Shown: one piece after another, positions 8,694 to 17,679 of the stretch
How the letters are laid out: each line of letters begins with the position of its first letter
How positions within the stretch are numbered: the stretch's first letter is position 1
DNA from: CBDUMN01 sp965368335
GTDB taxonomy: Bacteria; Pseudomonadota; Alphaproteobacteria; Rhodospirillales; JAPHRK01
Length of the DNA: 61,170 nucleotides
NCBI GenBank assembly: GCA_965368335.1
Contig: CBDUMN010000007.1
Coordinates: 1-61,170, forward strand
Reading direction: 5' to 3'
Made by a program: the position numbers and the translations under genes
The notes under the pieces: generated by a model
Told to the model about the DNA's origin: nothing
The model's database searches: none
What the model saw: only the letters and a program-made list of their open reading frames with translations

Positions 8694-9701
8694 CTAATTT
8701 CCGGCAAGTCTGTCAGCCAGCTCATACTCGCTTTCGGGCACTGGCGAAAGAAAGTCTTTTCCCTGGGCAAAACGAATGGCTTCTTCTGTCGCCTCAATTT
8801 CCATACGAGCTCGACAATCTCGAGTCATTGATCCCATGTGACAGGTCAGTACGATATTTTCAATTTCTGCTAGCGGCCCTTTGTAGGGCTCTTCCTCGAA
8901 AACATCAATTGCAGCACCGGCAAGATGGTCTGAAGAGAGGGAAGCAGCCAAAGATGTTTCATCGATCATCCCTCCTCGCGCTGTGTTGATGATAAATGAA
9001 CCGCGCTTCATCATCGCCAGTTCGGCCTCTCCGACCAGCCCAATCGTTTCCGGTGTTAAAGGTGCATGTAGAGAGACAATATCCGCTTCTCGATAGATTG
9101 TTTCCTTTTCCACCCATTTAACGGAAGGAAAGTCTCGAAATGACTCTTGGACAGAGGGATCAACATCGTTGGCCAGAATTCGAACGCCAGGAAATCCGCC
9201 AGCCAGATGATTAAGGAGACGACCGCCAATTCTGCCGACGCCAATAATTCCGATTGTCGACAGGGATACGCGTCCCCCAGGAATTCGATTCCAATTACCG
9301 GCACGTATAACTCTGTCAGCTCTGCTGACGCCGCGAAGCTGGTCAATGATCAAGCCAATTGTCAACTCTGCGACAGCAGGAGACGGGCCATCGGGCGTAT
9401 AGCTGACAGCAATGCCCCGCTGACGTGCCGCCACTAAGTCGATGCTATCAAGACCGATGCCTACTCGGCAAATGGCCTTCAGTTCCGGAGATGCATCCAT
9501 GATTTTTGCAGTTATCGGTTCCGTGCCGGCAATGATGATGGGAAAACCTTTGATTACATCCGCCACCTCTTCTGGGCGTAGTTTTCGGCCAAGTGGATTA
9601 ATGACGTGCTCAAGGCCGTTTTTATGCATCAACTCAACCGGTTTTGGGTCAATGCTGCCAAAAGGAACGGTTGTGACAATGGCTTTAAGTGGTTTGGACA
9701 A
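8694..9701 (-). CDS. D-isomer-specific 2-hydroxyacid dehydrogenase (phosphoglycerate dehydrogenase-like)
   Basis: A 335-residue NAD-dependent dehydrogenase of the SerA/D-hydroxyacid family. The nucleotide-binding motif GVGRIGG, the INTARGGMIDE segment (catalytic Arg), DVFEEEP (catalytic Glu) and LTCHMGS (catalytic His) are all present. It uses a TTG start, supported by AGGGA seven bases upstream; the next Met is 24 residues in and would cut into the catalytic domain. No ACT domain is present, so it is the short form. In this locus it could make or use a hydroxy/keto acid such as 3-phosphohydroxypyruvate or, speculatively, sulfolactate/sulfopyruvate made by the ComA/ComB pair further upstream. 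Confidence 0.8.
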   Translation of the reverse strand: MSKPLKAIVTTVPFGSIDPKPVELMHKNGLEHVINPLGRKLRPEEVADVIKGFPIIIAGTEPITAKIMDASPELKAICRVGIGLDSIDLVAARQRGIAVSYTPDGPSPAVAELTIGLIIDQLRGVSRADRVIRAGNWNRIPGGRVSLSTIGIIGVGRIGGRLLNHLAGGFPGVRILANDVDPSVQESFRDFPSVKWVEKETIYREADIVSLHAPLTPETIGLVGEAELAMMKRGSFIINTARGGMIDETSLAASLSSDHLAGAAIDVFEEEPYKGPLAEIENIVLTCHMGSMTRDCRARMEIEATEEAIRFAQGKDFLSPVPESEYELADRLAGN

Positions 9702-9716
9702 TTCTTTATCCCTGTA

Positions 9717-11546
9717 TCAAGGTGTTTCACCATTTATTAGATCGAGGCTCTGGTGGTCGATCATCTCTTTATACTTGTGTCCTTTTGCGTAGAGCTCATT
9801 GTGTTTCCCCTGCTCAATGAGACGCCCGCCTTCCATAACAAGAATCTTGTCGGCTTTCTGTATTGTCGATAAGCGGTGAGCAATAATCAAAACGGTTCGA
9901 TCTTTACTAAGCTCCTCAATTGCTTTTTGGATAGCTTTTTCGGTCACAGAATCCAAGCTGCTGGTCGCTTCATCGAGGATCAGGAAATCCGGATTGGTAA
10001 GAATAGCACGGGCGATGGCTATCCTCTGTTTTTGGCCGCCGGAAAGCCTGAGCCCTCGGTCCCCCAATAGCGTGTCGTATCCCTGCGGTAAGTCGCGTAT
10101 GAATGCATCGGCTGATGCTTTGATAGCGGCGTTGACTAGAGTATCTTTATCCGTTTCCGGGGTGCCGAATGATATGTTGTTAGCTACGGTGTCGTTGAAG
10201 ATGACGATATCTTGGCTCACAACGCTAATCCGTTTGCGCCATTGGGCGACATCCAATTCACGTAAATCAGTCGAGTCAATAAGGATGCGGCCACTTTCGG
10301 GGTCATATAAACGAGACAGTAAGCCGACGACGGTTGTCTTCCCCGCTCCAGAAGGTCCTACAACAGCGACCATTTCTCCTCTTTTAATGGAAAAGGAAAG
10401 ATTATGCAGGACATGCTCGGCGCCGTTATTGTAAGAAAAATAAACATTTTCCATGGAGATTTCGGATTTAATTTTCTGAAAATCAGAAGTACCGTTCTTT
10501 TGTACGGCGTTGCGCGCGTCAAGGATAAATTGTTCGCTCAAATCAAGGGCGTTTAGATTGGCGACTGTTCGGGACCGAATGATGTTTAACGTTGATATTG
10601 GTGCCAAAAGTCGAGACATCAGATAAAAGAACAAAAATATTTGGCTTAACCAGGTTTCCATTTCAGTGTCGTTTAGCCGTGCGACGAACAAGAGCATGAC
10701 ACAGATGAAAACGCCCGTTGCCGCGGAGAACATTGGTGCAGGGATAGAAATGATGAAGTATTGCTTGCGTTGGGCCTCAACTTGACTGTCATAGAGTTTA
10801 CGAAACTTGCCAATCATTAATTTTTCGGCTGCAACCAATCTCACGAGACTCATGCCAAATAGCGTTTCAAAGGTATGTAGGTTCTTTCCTTCCTGAGCAA
10901 CGGTGAGCTGCCGTCCATACTGATCGGAAGCCTTTGATGTTAAAACTTTCAAAATCAGTGAAAGTATGGCGACAAAAGCAAGTGTTACGATTGTAATTTC
11001 CCAAGACACAGCAATCATAAACGCCACGTAGACAGCAAGAATTAAGAGAGTCCAAAGCGCAGTGCCAAAATCGAACAGGACTGTTGAAACTCGTTGTGGA
11101 AGGTTATTGATTTGGCTTTGAACGACTCCCGCATCGCTTTTATTGATAAAGCCTAATTGGGCCGATAAAAGTGCTTCATAACTTTGAATGGATAGTCTTT
11201 TTTCAAGAAGAAGAGGAATAATAGAGGTAAAATACTGGGCTAAAAACTGTAGAATCCCCCGTAGAAGGAAAACTATGAGAAGGCCTAGGGACGCGTATTG
11301 GAGTTTTTCATTTCGATTAAACCCATCAAAAAGCATTGATGAGTATTTAAGAATTGGCATGTCTGCAAATGATTTATTTCCTGATAGGGTGTCGATAATT
11401 GGCACAAGAAATGAAATGGTTAGCGCCTCGGCTAAAGCGCCTAGCAATGAGACAATGATGAACATGACGAAAAGCCCTCTATTTTCCGCCATTTGCTTCA
11501 GACAGCGGAAAGAGAACAGGCCGTAAGTTTTTATTAGTTCAAACAT
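9717..11546 (-). CDS. MsbA-type ABC exporter (fused permease and ATPase)
   Basis: A 609-residue half-transporter. The N-terminal third has about six hydrophobic membrane segments (first at roughly residues 20-45), and the C-terminal nucleotide-binding domain carries Walker A GPSGAGKTT, signature LSGGQKQR, Walker B FLILDEATSS and a switch His in LIIAHRLST. It is of the type that flips lipid-linked oligosaccharides or lipids across the inner membrane (MsbA/PglK-like) and would work as a homodimer. It is the only transporter in the window; no Wzx flippase or Wzy polymerase is seen, so it is the best candidate for export of the glycan. It lies 15 bp before the dehydrogenase gene. Confidence 0.9.
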   Translation of the reverse strand: MFELIKTYGLFSFRCLKQMAENRGLFVMFIIVSLLGALAEALTISFLVPIIDTLSGNKSFADMPILKYSSMLFDGFNRNEKLQYASLGLLIVFLLRGILQFLAQYFTSIIPLLLEKRLSIQSYEALLSAQLGFINKSDAGVVQSQINNLPQRVSTVLFDFGTALWTLLILAVYVAFMIAVSWEITIVTLAFVAILSLILKVLTSKASDQYGRQLTVAQEGKNLHTFETLFGMSLVRLVAAEKLMIGKFRKLYDSQVEAQRKQYFIISIPAPMFSAATGVFICVMLLFVARLNDTEMETWLSQIFLFFYLMSRLLAPISTLNIIRSRTVANLNALDLSEQFILDARNAVQKNGTSDFQKIKSEISMENVYFSYNNGAEHVLHNLSFSIKRGEMVAVVGPSGAGKTTVVGLLSRLYDPESGRILIDSTDLRELDVAQWRKRISVVSQDIVIFNDTVANNISFGTPETDKDTLVNAAIKASADAFIRDLPQGYDTLLGDRGLRLSGGQKQRIAIARAILTNPDFLILDEATSSLDSVTEKAIQKAIEELSKDRTVLIIAHRLSTIQKADKILVMEGGRLIEQGKHNELYAKGHKYKEMIDHQSLDLINGETP

Positions 11547-11586
11547 TTTGATGACAGCACAATAGTTTTCAGAAATATTTATTATA

Positions 11587-13476
11587 TTAAGCGGGTATTT
11601 TGGGTGTGGGAGATTTGTTCAACGCTGTAGAAATAAGTCGGATGACGTTTCCGTAGTTGTGTGCACATACATCGCGCATTAACGCGTTCTGGTTCTTGTA
11701 CGGTGGTATGCCATTAGTCAAAAAGTAACCAATGGCATATTCCAACTCTTTTCCATTTGTCGGAATAATTGCAGGCTCCCGATTGCGATATATAAAAGCA
11801 TCATCTATGCGATTGAAACAAAAACACATTGCGTGCTTATGTGCGTGAATGGCTTCTTGAAACATGGATGAGGTCGTGCAGACGACTAGGTCAACAAATG
11901 CAATAAGCTCCCAGGTGTCGAAGTTTTCCATTTCAATGGAAAAATATCCGTTGCGTATGCCCTCATCAATAAGCGCTGTAATTTCTGGAGCTGGACTGAA
12001 ACTAAGTCTCGGGCGAATAATGAATCTTAGAGCATCATTTTCTTGACAAAGTTTCAGTAGAGTTCCGAAAAAATCTCTTTGTCGATCAACGACATTCCAT
12101 ACGTAAGGTGCAGGAGGAGGGGCGAGGATATTAATTTTTCCTCCATAAAGTTTTTCAAATTCTTTTCGCCGTGCTGGATTCATTTCGGCTTCTTGAATGA
12201 GATCAGCCCGAAGGGGCCCAATATTTAATATTTCTTGTTGCTTCCAGGCTTCGCCTAGAAGTTCTTCCATAATGGGACCATAGCTGAAGAGTTTGTGATA
12301 GTGGCTATAACACATCTCTGGAACAAGGCTTGCTCCTGCAACCGACGAGTGATGAATGCCGTAGTTCAATAGGCCATTCTTTTCAAAAGCTAGAGTTCGG
12401 GCAATGTGGCTGAATGTCTGATCATCAAAGCCAAGCATAGTTTTGGGCCTATAACTTTGGCAAAAGGACTCCCACCTTAAAGCGAGACCAAGAATAATTA
12501 GGGATGCCTGCATATGCCTCCAATGAGCAGGGCCATAGAAGAGTGTGGTGATCAATAGAGGGAAAGTGCGAATAAGAGTCCCATAGAGTACTTCACGAAA
12601 AAAGAAAACCTTCGTCGGTCGAAAAGTTAGGCCATCTACGCAGGTTCTGCCCATACTTCTCGCGTATTCCTCGATCATTTTTTTTTCAGAATCATCAAAA
12701 TGCTTTTCGCCGTAGACATAGAGAAGGCGTTCAATTTTTGGCAGATTAGAATTTTCAAGAAAGAACGAGTTCCAACGAGTATGGCGTGTTTTATACCATT
12801 TGTTCTTTGTGTTAATGTTTTGGGTTGTCTCAGTCTGTTTCCAGACAAGTTCTACAGCCGCATCAAACTCTTCTGGGGAGGCTAGACTCGAGGCTCGAAA
12901 AGCCGAGGGAATGCACAATTTAACCAATTTTGCAGGAAGATAAAACAATCCTCGAAGTTGTTTTATCCAGAGCAATGTCTCAACTAAAAAGTTCCGGTTT
13001 AGAGAGTCATTCTGGCCAAAAATATTGTATGGGTCATGTTGATTTGGGATGACCGTATAGCGGCAGTTATTTTTCGTGATTAGCTCAATAATCCGCTTGA
13101 AATAAGCAGTTTCTTTAATTGCAAAAAGTGCCGCGCGTTTCAGGCCAGTCATTGCTGCTGGGTGATCGTGCCGAACTTGAATAGCTGTTAAGGCTGGAGA
13201 TTTTTTAATTCCTTCGACGATTTGTTTTTCGACAATCCCGCTTAAGCTGGTGAAAACCTTAAATACCTCTTGTGGGAACTGATCGTTGCCAACCCATTCA
13301 ATTTCTATCTGAGGAAAGTGTTTTAGAATAAATTGTTCGACTGGTTGGCGGGGGATCGGCGCATTGGTGATGGCCTCCGGGTCGATGATGATGATCCGCT
13401 CAGCTGACCTTAAGCTTTTCCAGGACGCATAGAATCTAAGCCGATCAAAGCTGCAAAAGATGATGGTTTGTTTCAT
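11587..13476 (-). CDS. large GT-B-like glycan transferase of unknown family
   Basis: A 629-residue protein that I do not recognise at family level. The C-terminal half looks like a capsule/CDP-glycerol-type GT-B fold: NILAPPPAPYVWNVV, a stretch of predicted alternation with LRFIIRPRLS, and DLVVCTTSSMFQEAIHAHK, which resembles the acceptor/donor-binding loop of polysaccharide transferases. It starts with ATG at 13476. There is no signal peptide. It sits between an ABC exporter and a methyltransferase and probably belongs to the same transcript. A role as a glycosyl- or phosphoglycosyl-type transferase is inference from fold-like motifs and context only. Confidence 0.5.
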   Translation of the reverse strand: MKQTIIFCSFDRLRFYASWKSLRSAERIIIIDPEAITNAPIPRQPVEQFILKHFPQIEIEWVGNDQFPQEVFKVFTSLSGIVEKQIVEGIKKSPALTAIQVRHDHPAAMTGLKRAALFAIKETAYFKRIIELITKNNCRYTVIPNQHDPYNIFGQNDSLNRNFLVETLLWIKQLRGLFYLPAKLVKLCIPSAFRASSLASPEEFDAAVELVWKQTETTQNINTKNKWYKTRHTRWNSFFLENSNLPKIERLLYVYGEKHFDDSEKKMIEEYARSMGRTCVDGLTFRPTKVFFFREVLYGTLIRTFPLLITTLFYGPAHWRHMQASLIILGLALRWESFCQSYRPKTMLGFDDQTFSHIARTLAFEKNGLLNYGIHHSSVAGASLVPEMCYSHYHKLFSYGPIMEELLGEAWKQQEILNIGPLRADLIQEAEMNPARRKEFEKLYGGKINILAPPPAPYVWNVVDRQRDFFGTLLKLCQENDALRFIIRPRLSFSPAPEITALIDEGIRNGYFSIEMENFDTWELIAFVDLVVCTTSSMFQEAIHAHKHAMCFCFNRIDDAFIYRNREPAIIPTNGKELEYAIGYFLTNGIPPYKNQNALMRDVCAHNYGNVIRLISTALNKSPTPKIPA

Positions 13477-13515
13477 TTTGAAGTGTGTAATTTCTCGTGG
13501 AGAATAAATTTAAAC

Positions 13516-14208
13516 TTATTCGGGCGACTTTCTAGCCAAGACCAACAAGGTCGTTGAGTGGCCTTTTAAGAAACCCGGCAGATATTTCACTGTACCTGGG
13601 AATAGCAAAAGATTTTTGGCGACCCAGAAAGAGAGGGGAGGTGGTAAACGCCAAAAGAACCGGCTCTTTTTGACCAGCCATGGAATAAGGGCAATGGCTT
13701 CAAAACCATGAGCGCTCAAAACATCGCGCATGGAAGTGTATGAATAGGGTTGGTAGTGAGTATAAGAGTCGTAGAAAGATTTCCAGCAATATGGCCAATG
13801 TGGGGTTACCAGGAACAGATAGCCGTCATCCTGTAGAACCCTATGAATTTCGGATAGGTAATTACTGGGATTTCTTAGGTGTTCAATGACGCTATTGCTG
13901 TTAATAAAGCGGAAGGACTGATCTTTATAAGGGAACGGGTCATGCTCGAAGTTGACGCCCATATCGATATCGAGAGATTTGCATGACAAAGATATCTCTT
14001 CGCAGGCTGCCTCAAACGCACTATTTGATGAACCGGTGTCTAGAAAATCCCCTCCATTTAAGGATTCTCCCGTAAACATACTTAATAATTGGGCGTAAGT
14101 ATCTCGTACACGTCGTTTCAGGTTGAGCTGGAGGTTGAAATCGTGCGTTTTGCGCGAGAGTAATTCTTTTTTATATCGTTCGGTAATTTTATTATCTGGA
14201 TTTGTCAC
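13516..14208 (-). CDS. class I SAM-dependent methyltransferase (type 11)
   Basis: A 230-residue methyltransferase. FLDTGSSNSAFEAA is a variant of motif I (the usual glycines are partly replaced by serines), followed by SLDIDMG as the acidic strand, FINSNSVIEHLRNP as the post-II motif with the conserved EHL, and LFLVTPHWPY near motif V. It starts with GTG at 14208, without a convincing Shine-Dalgarno sequence; no ATG alternative exists near the N-terminus. The acceptor is unknown. It lies in the same strand and block as two large transferases, so glycan methylation is likely. Confidence 0.78.
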   Translation of the reverse strand: MTNPDNKITERYKKELLSRKTHDFNLQLNLKRRVRDTYAQLLSMFTGESLNGGDFLDTGSSNSAFEAACEEISLSCKSLDIDMGVNFEHDPFPYKDQSFRFINSNSVIEHLRNPSNYLSEIHRVLQDDGYLFLVTPHWPYCWKSFYDSYTHYQPYSYTSMRDVLSAHGFEAIALIPWLVKKSRFFWRLPPPLSFWVAKNLLLFPGTVKYLPGFLKGHSTTLLVLARKSPE

Positions 14209-14316
14209 GGTGATCTGGGAGCCTATTTAAAATGAGGATGAGGGGCTAATCTGGATTGATTAATTCTTTCCCTACGATGGTTCCGATATCGAAGGCTGGA
14301 TGGATTAAGCTTTTAT

Positions 14317-16008
14317 CTAGATATTCCACAGGGATTTAGCCCATTTAAGGGCCCAGAATCTGTTCGTTTGGGCGTATTCTTCGTTGAAGGCGCAAATCGC
14401 GTCTCTTGTCTCCTGTTTCTGCCACCAGTCTTCAATATTTAACCATGTTTGAGAAAGGAAAAGTGCAGTATCTTTGGGGTTATCAAAAAGTATGTTTGCA
14501 TTGTGGAGTTTGGCGAGAATGTGACTAGCATGATCTGAGATAGGATAAATTTTTTCTGACCAGTAACATACAAACGGAATATCAGCCGCGGCACAAAGGA
14601 GAAGTGTGGTGCCTGGATGATCGATGACAGGGAATATCCCATCAATTATTCTTTCATGTAAATCGCCATGTAAAATGCCAATATCATCGTCGATGAAATC
14701 TGTATCATTGAGCAGCCCTTGTTGGGTAATTTGTGGTCTATAAAAAAGTTTACTCCTAAGAGAGGCGTCAACATTTTCAATAAATTGTCGTTTCTGTAAG
14801 CAATATTCAACTGCATTGAAATCATTAAAGTGGGTGTCTAGGCGAAAGAGGCCATGACGAATTTGGGTTCCTATTAGTGTAAGGCCCGTGAAAGTGGAGG
14901 CGCTCCGGTTTCGGCAGCGTTTTTTAAACCGGGATAGAGTGGGGGAAGGGAGGCAAATATAGTTTGCATCTAAGTCGTATTGCGGGGCTTTCCCCCAGGT
15001 GATGAACGCCCATTGTTTGTGCTCTATTTCTGGCTGCTTCGTATGTGCGATATAGAAACCATTGTTCCCACCATGCTGGGTCCCCACGAGCAGCTCTCCC
15101 GCTTCTGCGGCAAGGGCATACTTAAACAGTTGCTGCCGTGAATAGGTTAGGTTTGGTCCGACGACTCTTACTTTGCCTTTGGTGAACCTGCTATGGTTGG
15201 ACTCTGCAATTAATTTCGTAAAATCAACGGTATATGCTCGTGGTAATAAAAGGTCCGTAAGTTCGTCAAGCAAGTCGATAAGTTTAGCATCAAAATATTT
15301 TGGAGCTGATATCGGTAATTTTTCTGCAAGAACTTCAGATGATTTTTCTTTCTTTGGTTTTAGCGCGAGAACTAAGCCTAGAAATGGCGCCTCCAAGCGT
15401 CCAACACCTGCAACCCCTTCAATTCTCCATTTTGAGAGTGAATCACTCTTAACCTCGGAGCTTTCCGGTCGGTTGTCTCTGTCGTTGGGGGCGCTACACT
15501 CGATAATTTTCCAATGTGCTGGAGCAATTTTTCTTACAATGTAAGATGTGAGCCAGTGGCAGAATTGATTGTTCAACAAACCATTTTGTGAAAAATCCAG
15601 ACAATCTGCAAAGCTCCATTCCATCTGCTTGGGTAGTAGGCGCACAAACAGTTCTTCTTGCGACGTATCATTGATAATGGATTGGAGCAACCGGACCCTA
15701 ACCAAAATTAATTGCCCTAGATCCAACAACCATCCCAAAAGGGCCACTCTCCAGAAAATGTGGCTGAAGTCCGTTCCGTGAATTTCATTAAGTTTTGGAG
15801 TTAAGTCTCGAATTTTCCAATTTGCCCATTGGCAAATGTCCTTAGATGCGGCCTTTAATTCGCCTGTATCCCTAAAGGTGACAGGAAAAACAATGTTGGA
15901 AATATCAATCTCGGATTTTCGCCAGTCAGAAAAACAAAAAAGTCCCAGGGGAAGGTGTTGTTCCACCTTAAAATCTGAAGGGGCGGTATCGAGCAATAGT
16001 TCACGCAT
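14317..16008 (-). CDS. LIC12162-like putative transferase (surface glycan)
   Basis: A 563-residue protein similar in layout to the LIC12162 family (TIGR04331), large putative transferases found in leptospiral O-antigen and flagellar glycan loci. Landmarks are LLVGTQHGGNNGFY in the centre (the family has a QHGG motif), AFITWGK, and the C-terminal DHPGTTLLLCAAADIPFVCYW followed by a WW-containing segment (IEDWWQKQE). I use the ATG at 16008; a TTG at 16029 would overlap the upstream deacetylase by 8 bp. The family is thought to transfer a sugar from a nucleotide donor (GT-B-like), possibly a CMP-nonulosonate, but this is not established. Confidence 0.62.
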   Translation of the reverse strand: MRELLLDTAPSDFKVEQHLPLGLFCFSDWRKSEIDISNIVFPVTFRDTGELKAASKDICQWANWKIRDLTPKLNEIHGTDFSHIFWRVALLGWLLDLGQLILVRVRLLQSIINDTSQEELFVRLLPKQMEWSFADCLDFSQNGLLNNQFCHWLTSYIVRKIAPAHWKIIECSAPNDRDNRPESSEVKSDSLSKWRIEGVAGVGRLEAPFLGLVLALKPKKEKSSEVLAEKLPISAPKYFDAKLIDLLDELTDLLLPRAYTVDFTKLIAESNHSRFTKGKVRVVGPNLTYSRQQLFKYALAAEAGELLVGTQHGGNNGFYIAHTKQPEIEHKQWAFITWGKAPQYDLDANYICLPSPTLSRFKKRCRNRSASTFTGLTLIGTQIRHGLFRLDTHFNDFNAVEYCLQKRQFIENVDASLRSKLFYRPQITQQGLLNDTDFIDDDIGILHGDLHERIIDGIFPVIDHPGTTLLLCAAADIPFVCYWSEKIYPISDHASHILAKLHNANILFDNPKDTALFLSQTWLNIEDWWQKQETRDAICAFNEEYAQTNRFWALKWAKSLWNI

Positions 16009-16021
16009 TGTTATTGCTTTT

Positions 16022-16693
16022 CTATTCAATTATACGCCCGACCATAAAAGCCTCCGCAGCTTCTAGGCCGACCGTAGCGCCTCGCCATTTTGCAAGATTC
16101 TCAACAGCGGAATAGGAGCGTGAATGCGGCCAATCACGCATTTCACAATCATAGGCCTTTAGGGCGGCTAATTTATTTCGCAAAGTTGATCTGATATCAA
16201 CAAAACGAGTGGGTAAGAACGCTGAAGAACCATCGGGAACCTGCCATTCTGTGCTTGAAGGAGTTTCAAATAAGTAGATTTCCTTTATACCATTTCCGGG
16301 CAAAGGACGGCAGGCGGTGAAAAGTGCGTTTGATACCAGTCTATGATCGATATTCAAGTCACCAGCGAAGTGGGTATAAATGGTTTCGGGGCCAATTTCT
16401 GCTACCTGCTCCTCGATAGACTTTACAAGATCAAGCAATAGGAGGCCATCAAGTTGATTGTCGGGTAAGCCTAGGAAGCGAGTATTTTTCACACCCAAGA
16501 TGTTACCGGCCTGTTGTGCGCATTGTCGTAACTGATCAACATATTCTCTATTGCCGTTGTTTCTTGACATTGCGCCTTCTGCAGCAATCACAACGTGTAC
16601 TTCGTCACCATTTTTAGTATGGTGAGCAATAACCCCCCCACACCCAAGAATTTCATCATCTGGATGGGCCGCTACAACTAGAACCTTCTTCAT
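16022..16693 (-). CDS. PIG-L family (LmbE-like) N-deacetylase
   Basis: A 223-residue zinc-dependent deacetylase. The motif AAHPDDEILGCGG (about residues 8-20) supplies the metal ligands His, Asp and Asp, and YTHFAGDLNIDHRLVS supplies the third His; EIYLFETPSSTEW is also typical. Family members remove N-acetyl groups from GlcNAc-type sugars (GlcNAc-PI, MshB, BshB). It lies 11 bp downstream of the nonulosonate synthase gene. I infer that it exposes an amine on a pseudaminic-type sugar or precursor, which could then be re-acylated by the neighbouring formyltransferase or ATP-grasp ligase. Confidence 0.88.
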   Translation of the reverse strand: MKKVLVVAAHPDDEILGCGGVIAHHTKNGDEVHVVIAAEGAMSRNNGNREYVDQLRQCAQQAGNILGVKNTRFLGLPDNQLDGLLLLDLVKSIEEQVAEIGPETIYTHFAGDLNIDHRLVSNALFTACRPLPGNGIKEIYLFETPSSTEWQVPDGSSAFLPTRFVDIRSTLRNKLAALKAYDCEMRDWPHSRSYSAVENLAKWRGATVGLEAAEAFMVGRIIE

Positions 16694-16704
16694 GATGCGC
16701 TCTT

Positions 16705-17679
16705 TTAGAGTGTTACGATATCTAGTGATACAGCTTGATCGGACTTCACGTCAGATTTCAATTTTGCACCGATCAGGCGATGAAAATCTTTTGGGGGTAG
16801 ACCATTTTCAGGACGCACGATTTTTAGGTCGTTATCGGAAATAGTGGCCCCAGCTTTTAGGTCGCGTGCAAAATGCACCGAACGCCGCATGGTATGGATT
16901 ACCTCTAAATCAGGAGTAAAATCTTTGACCAGTGAGCCCTCGACTTCGCGAATGCCGTAACACATCTCCCGAAAGACATCAGGCAGGATGGCCACCTCGT
17001 GATCCATGCCAATCCCTGTTTTGTCGAGGGACACATGCTTTTCAACAATCCGTGCTCCAAGCCCGACGGCAGCAATGGGAATGTGGGTGCTGGGCGAATG
17101 GTCTGAGAGGCCAATCATACATTTCAGCCGTTCTATAAGACTTGGAATGTTGAGAAGGCGCATCTCTTCTGGTGGGCAGGGATATTTGGCAATGCAATGA
17201 AGGAATGCATAATCAAAATCCCCTTTTGTTTTGAATTGATCGGCCAGACTTTTGACTTCATCCAAGTGCGCCATTCCAGTCGAGACAATTAAGGGTTTTC
17301 CTATTTCAATGAGGCGTTCGATAAGAGGAGTATGGGTGATGTTGCACGATGCAACTTTATATCCTTCAGCCCCGTATTCTTCCATCCAGCCGAGGGTCGT
17401 GAAGTTTGTTGCAGTTGAAAGAAAATGGACGTTCTTTTTGTGACAATGCTCGATAAGACGACCATACCAGTCCCTAGGGACTTCCAATTTTTTTAGGCGT
17501 TCATAGTTCGGATCATTTCTGTCCAGAAGCTCATCGACAAGAAATCCTTGGAACTTAACAATATCGGCGGAACATTCAGCAGCCATGTCGATCAGTTCAA
17601 ACGCAGTTTCTAGACTACCATTATGGTTCGACCCTATTTCGGCAATAATGAGAACGCGGTCGTTAGAAAATCTTAGCAT
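16705..17679 (-). CDS. pseI: N-acetylneuraminate/pseudaminate synthase family protein
   Basis: Condenses phosphoenolpyruvate with a 6-carbon sugar to form a 9-carbon nonulosonic acid. The 324-residue protein has the NeuB TIM-barrel motifs IIAEIGSNHNGSLE at the N-terminus, DIVKFQGF, CIAKYPCPPEEM and GLSDHSPSTH, and a C-terminal SAF/antifreeze-like domain (roughly residues 265-324). Its position downstream of pseB, pseC and pseG points to pseudaminic acid rather than sialic acid; I infer pseI from that. Its start overlaps the stop of the ComB-like gene by 7 bp. A second synthase of the same family lies at 33.6 kb. Confidence 0.88.
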   Translation of the reverse strand: MLRFSNDRVLIIAEIGSNHNGSLETAFELIDMAAECSADIVKFQGFLVDELLDRNDPNYERLKKLEVPRDWYGRLIEHCHKKNVHFLSTATNFTTLGWMEEYGAEGYKVASCNITHTPLIERLIEIGKPLIVSTGMAHLDEVKSLADQFKTKGDFDYAFLHCIAKYPCPPEEMRLLNIPSLIERLKCMIGLSDHSPSTHIPIAAVGLGARIVEKHVSLDKTGIGMDHEVAILPDVFREMCYGIREVEGSLVKDFTPDLEVIHTMRRSVHFARDLKAGATISDNDLKIVRPENGLPPKDFHRLIGAKLKSDVKSDQAVSLDIVTL

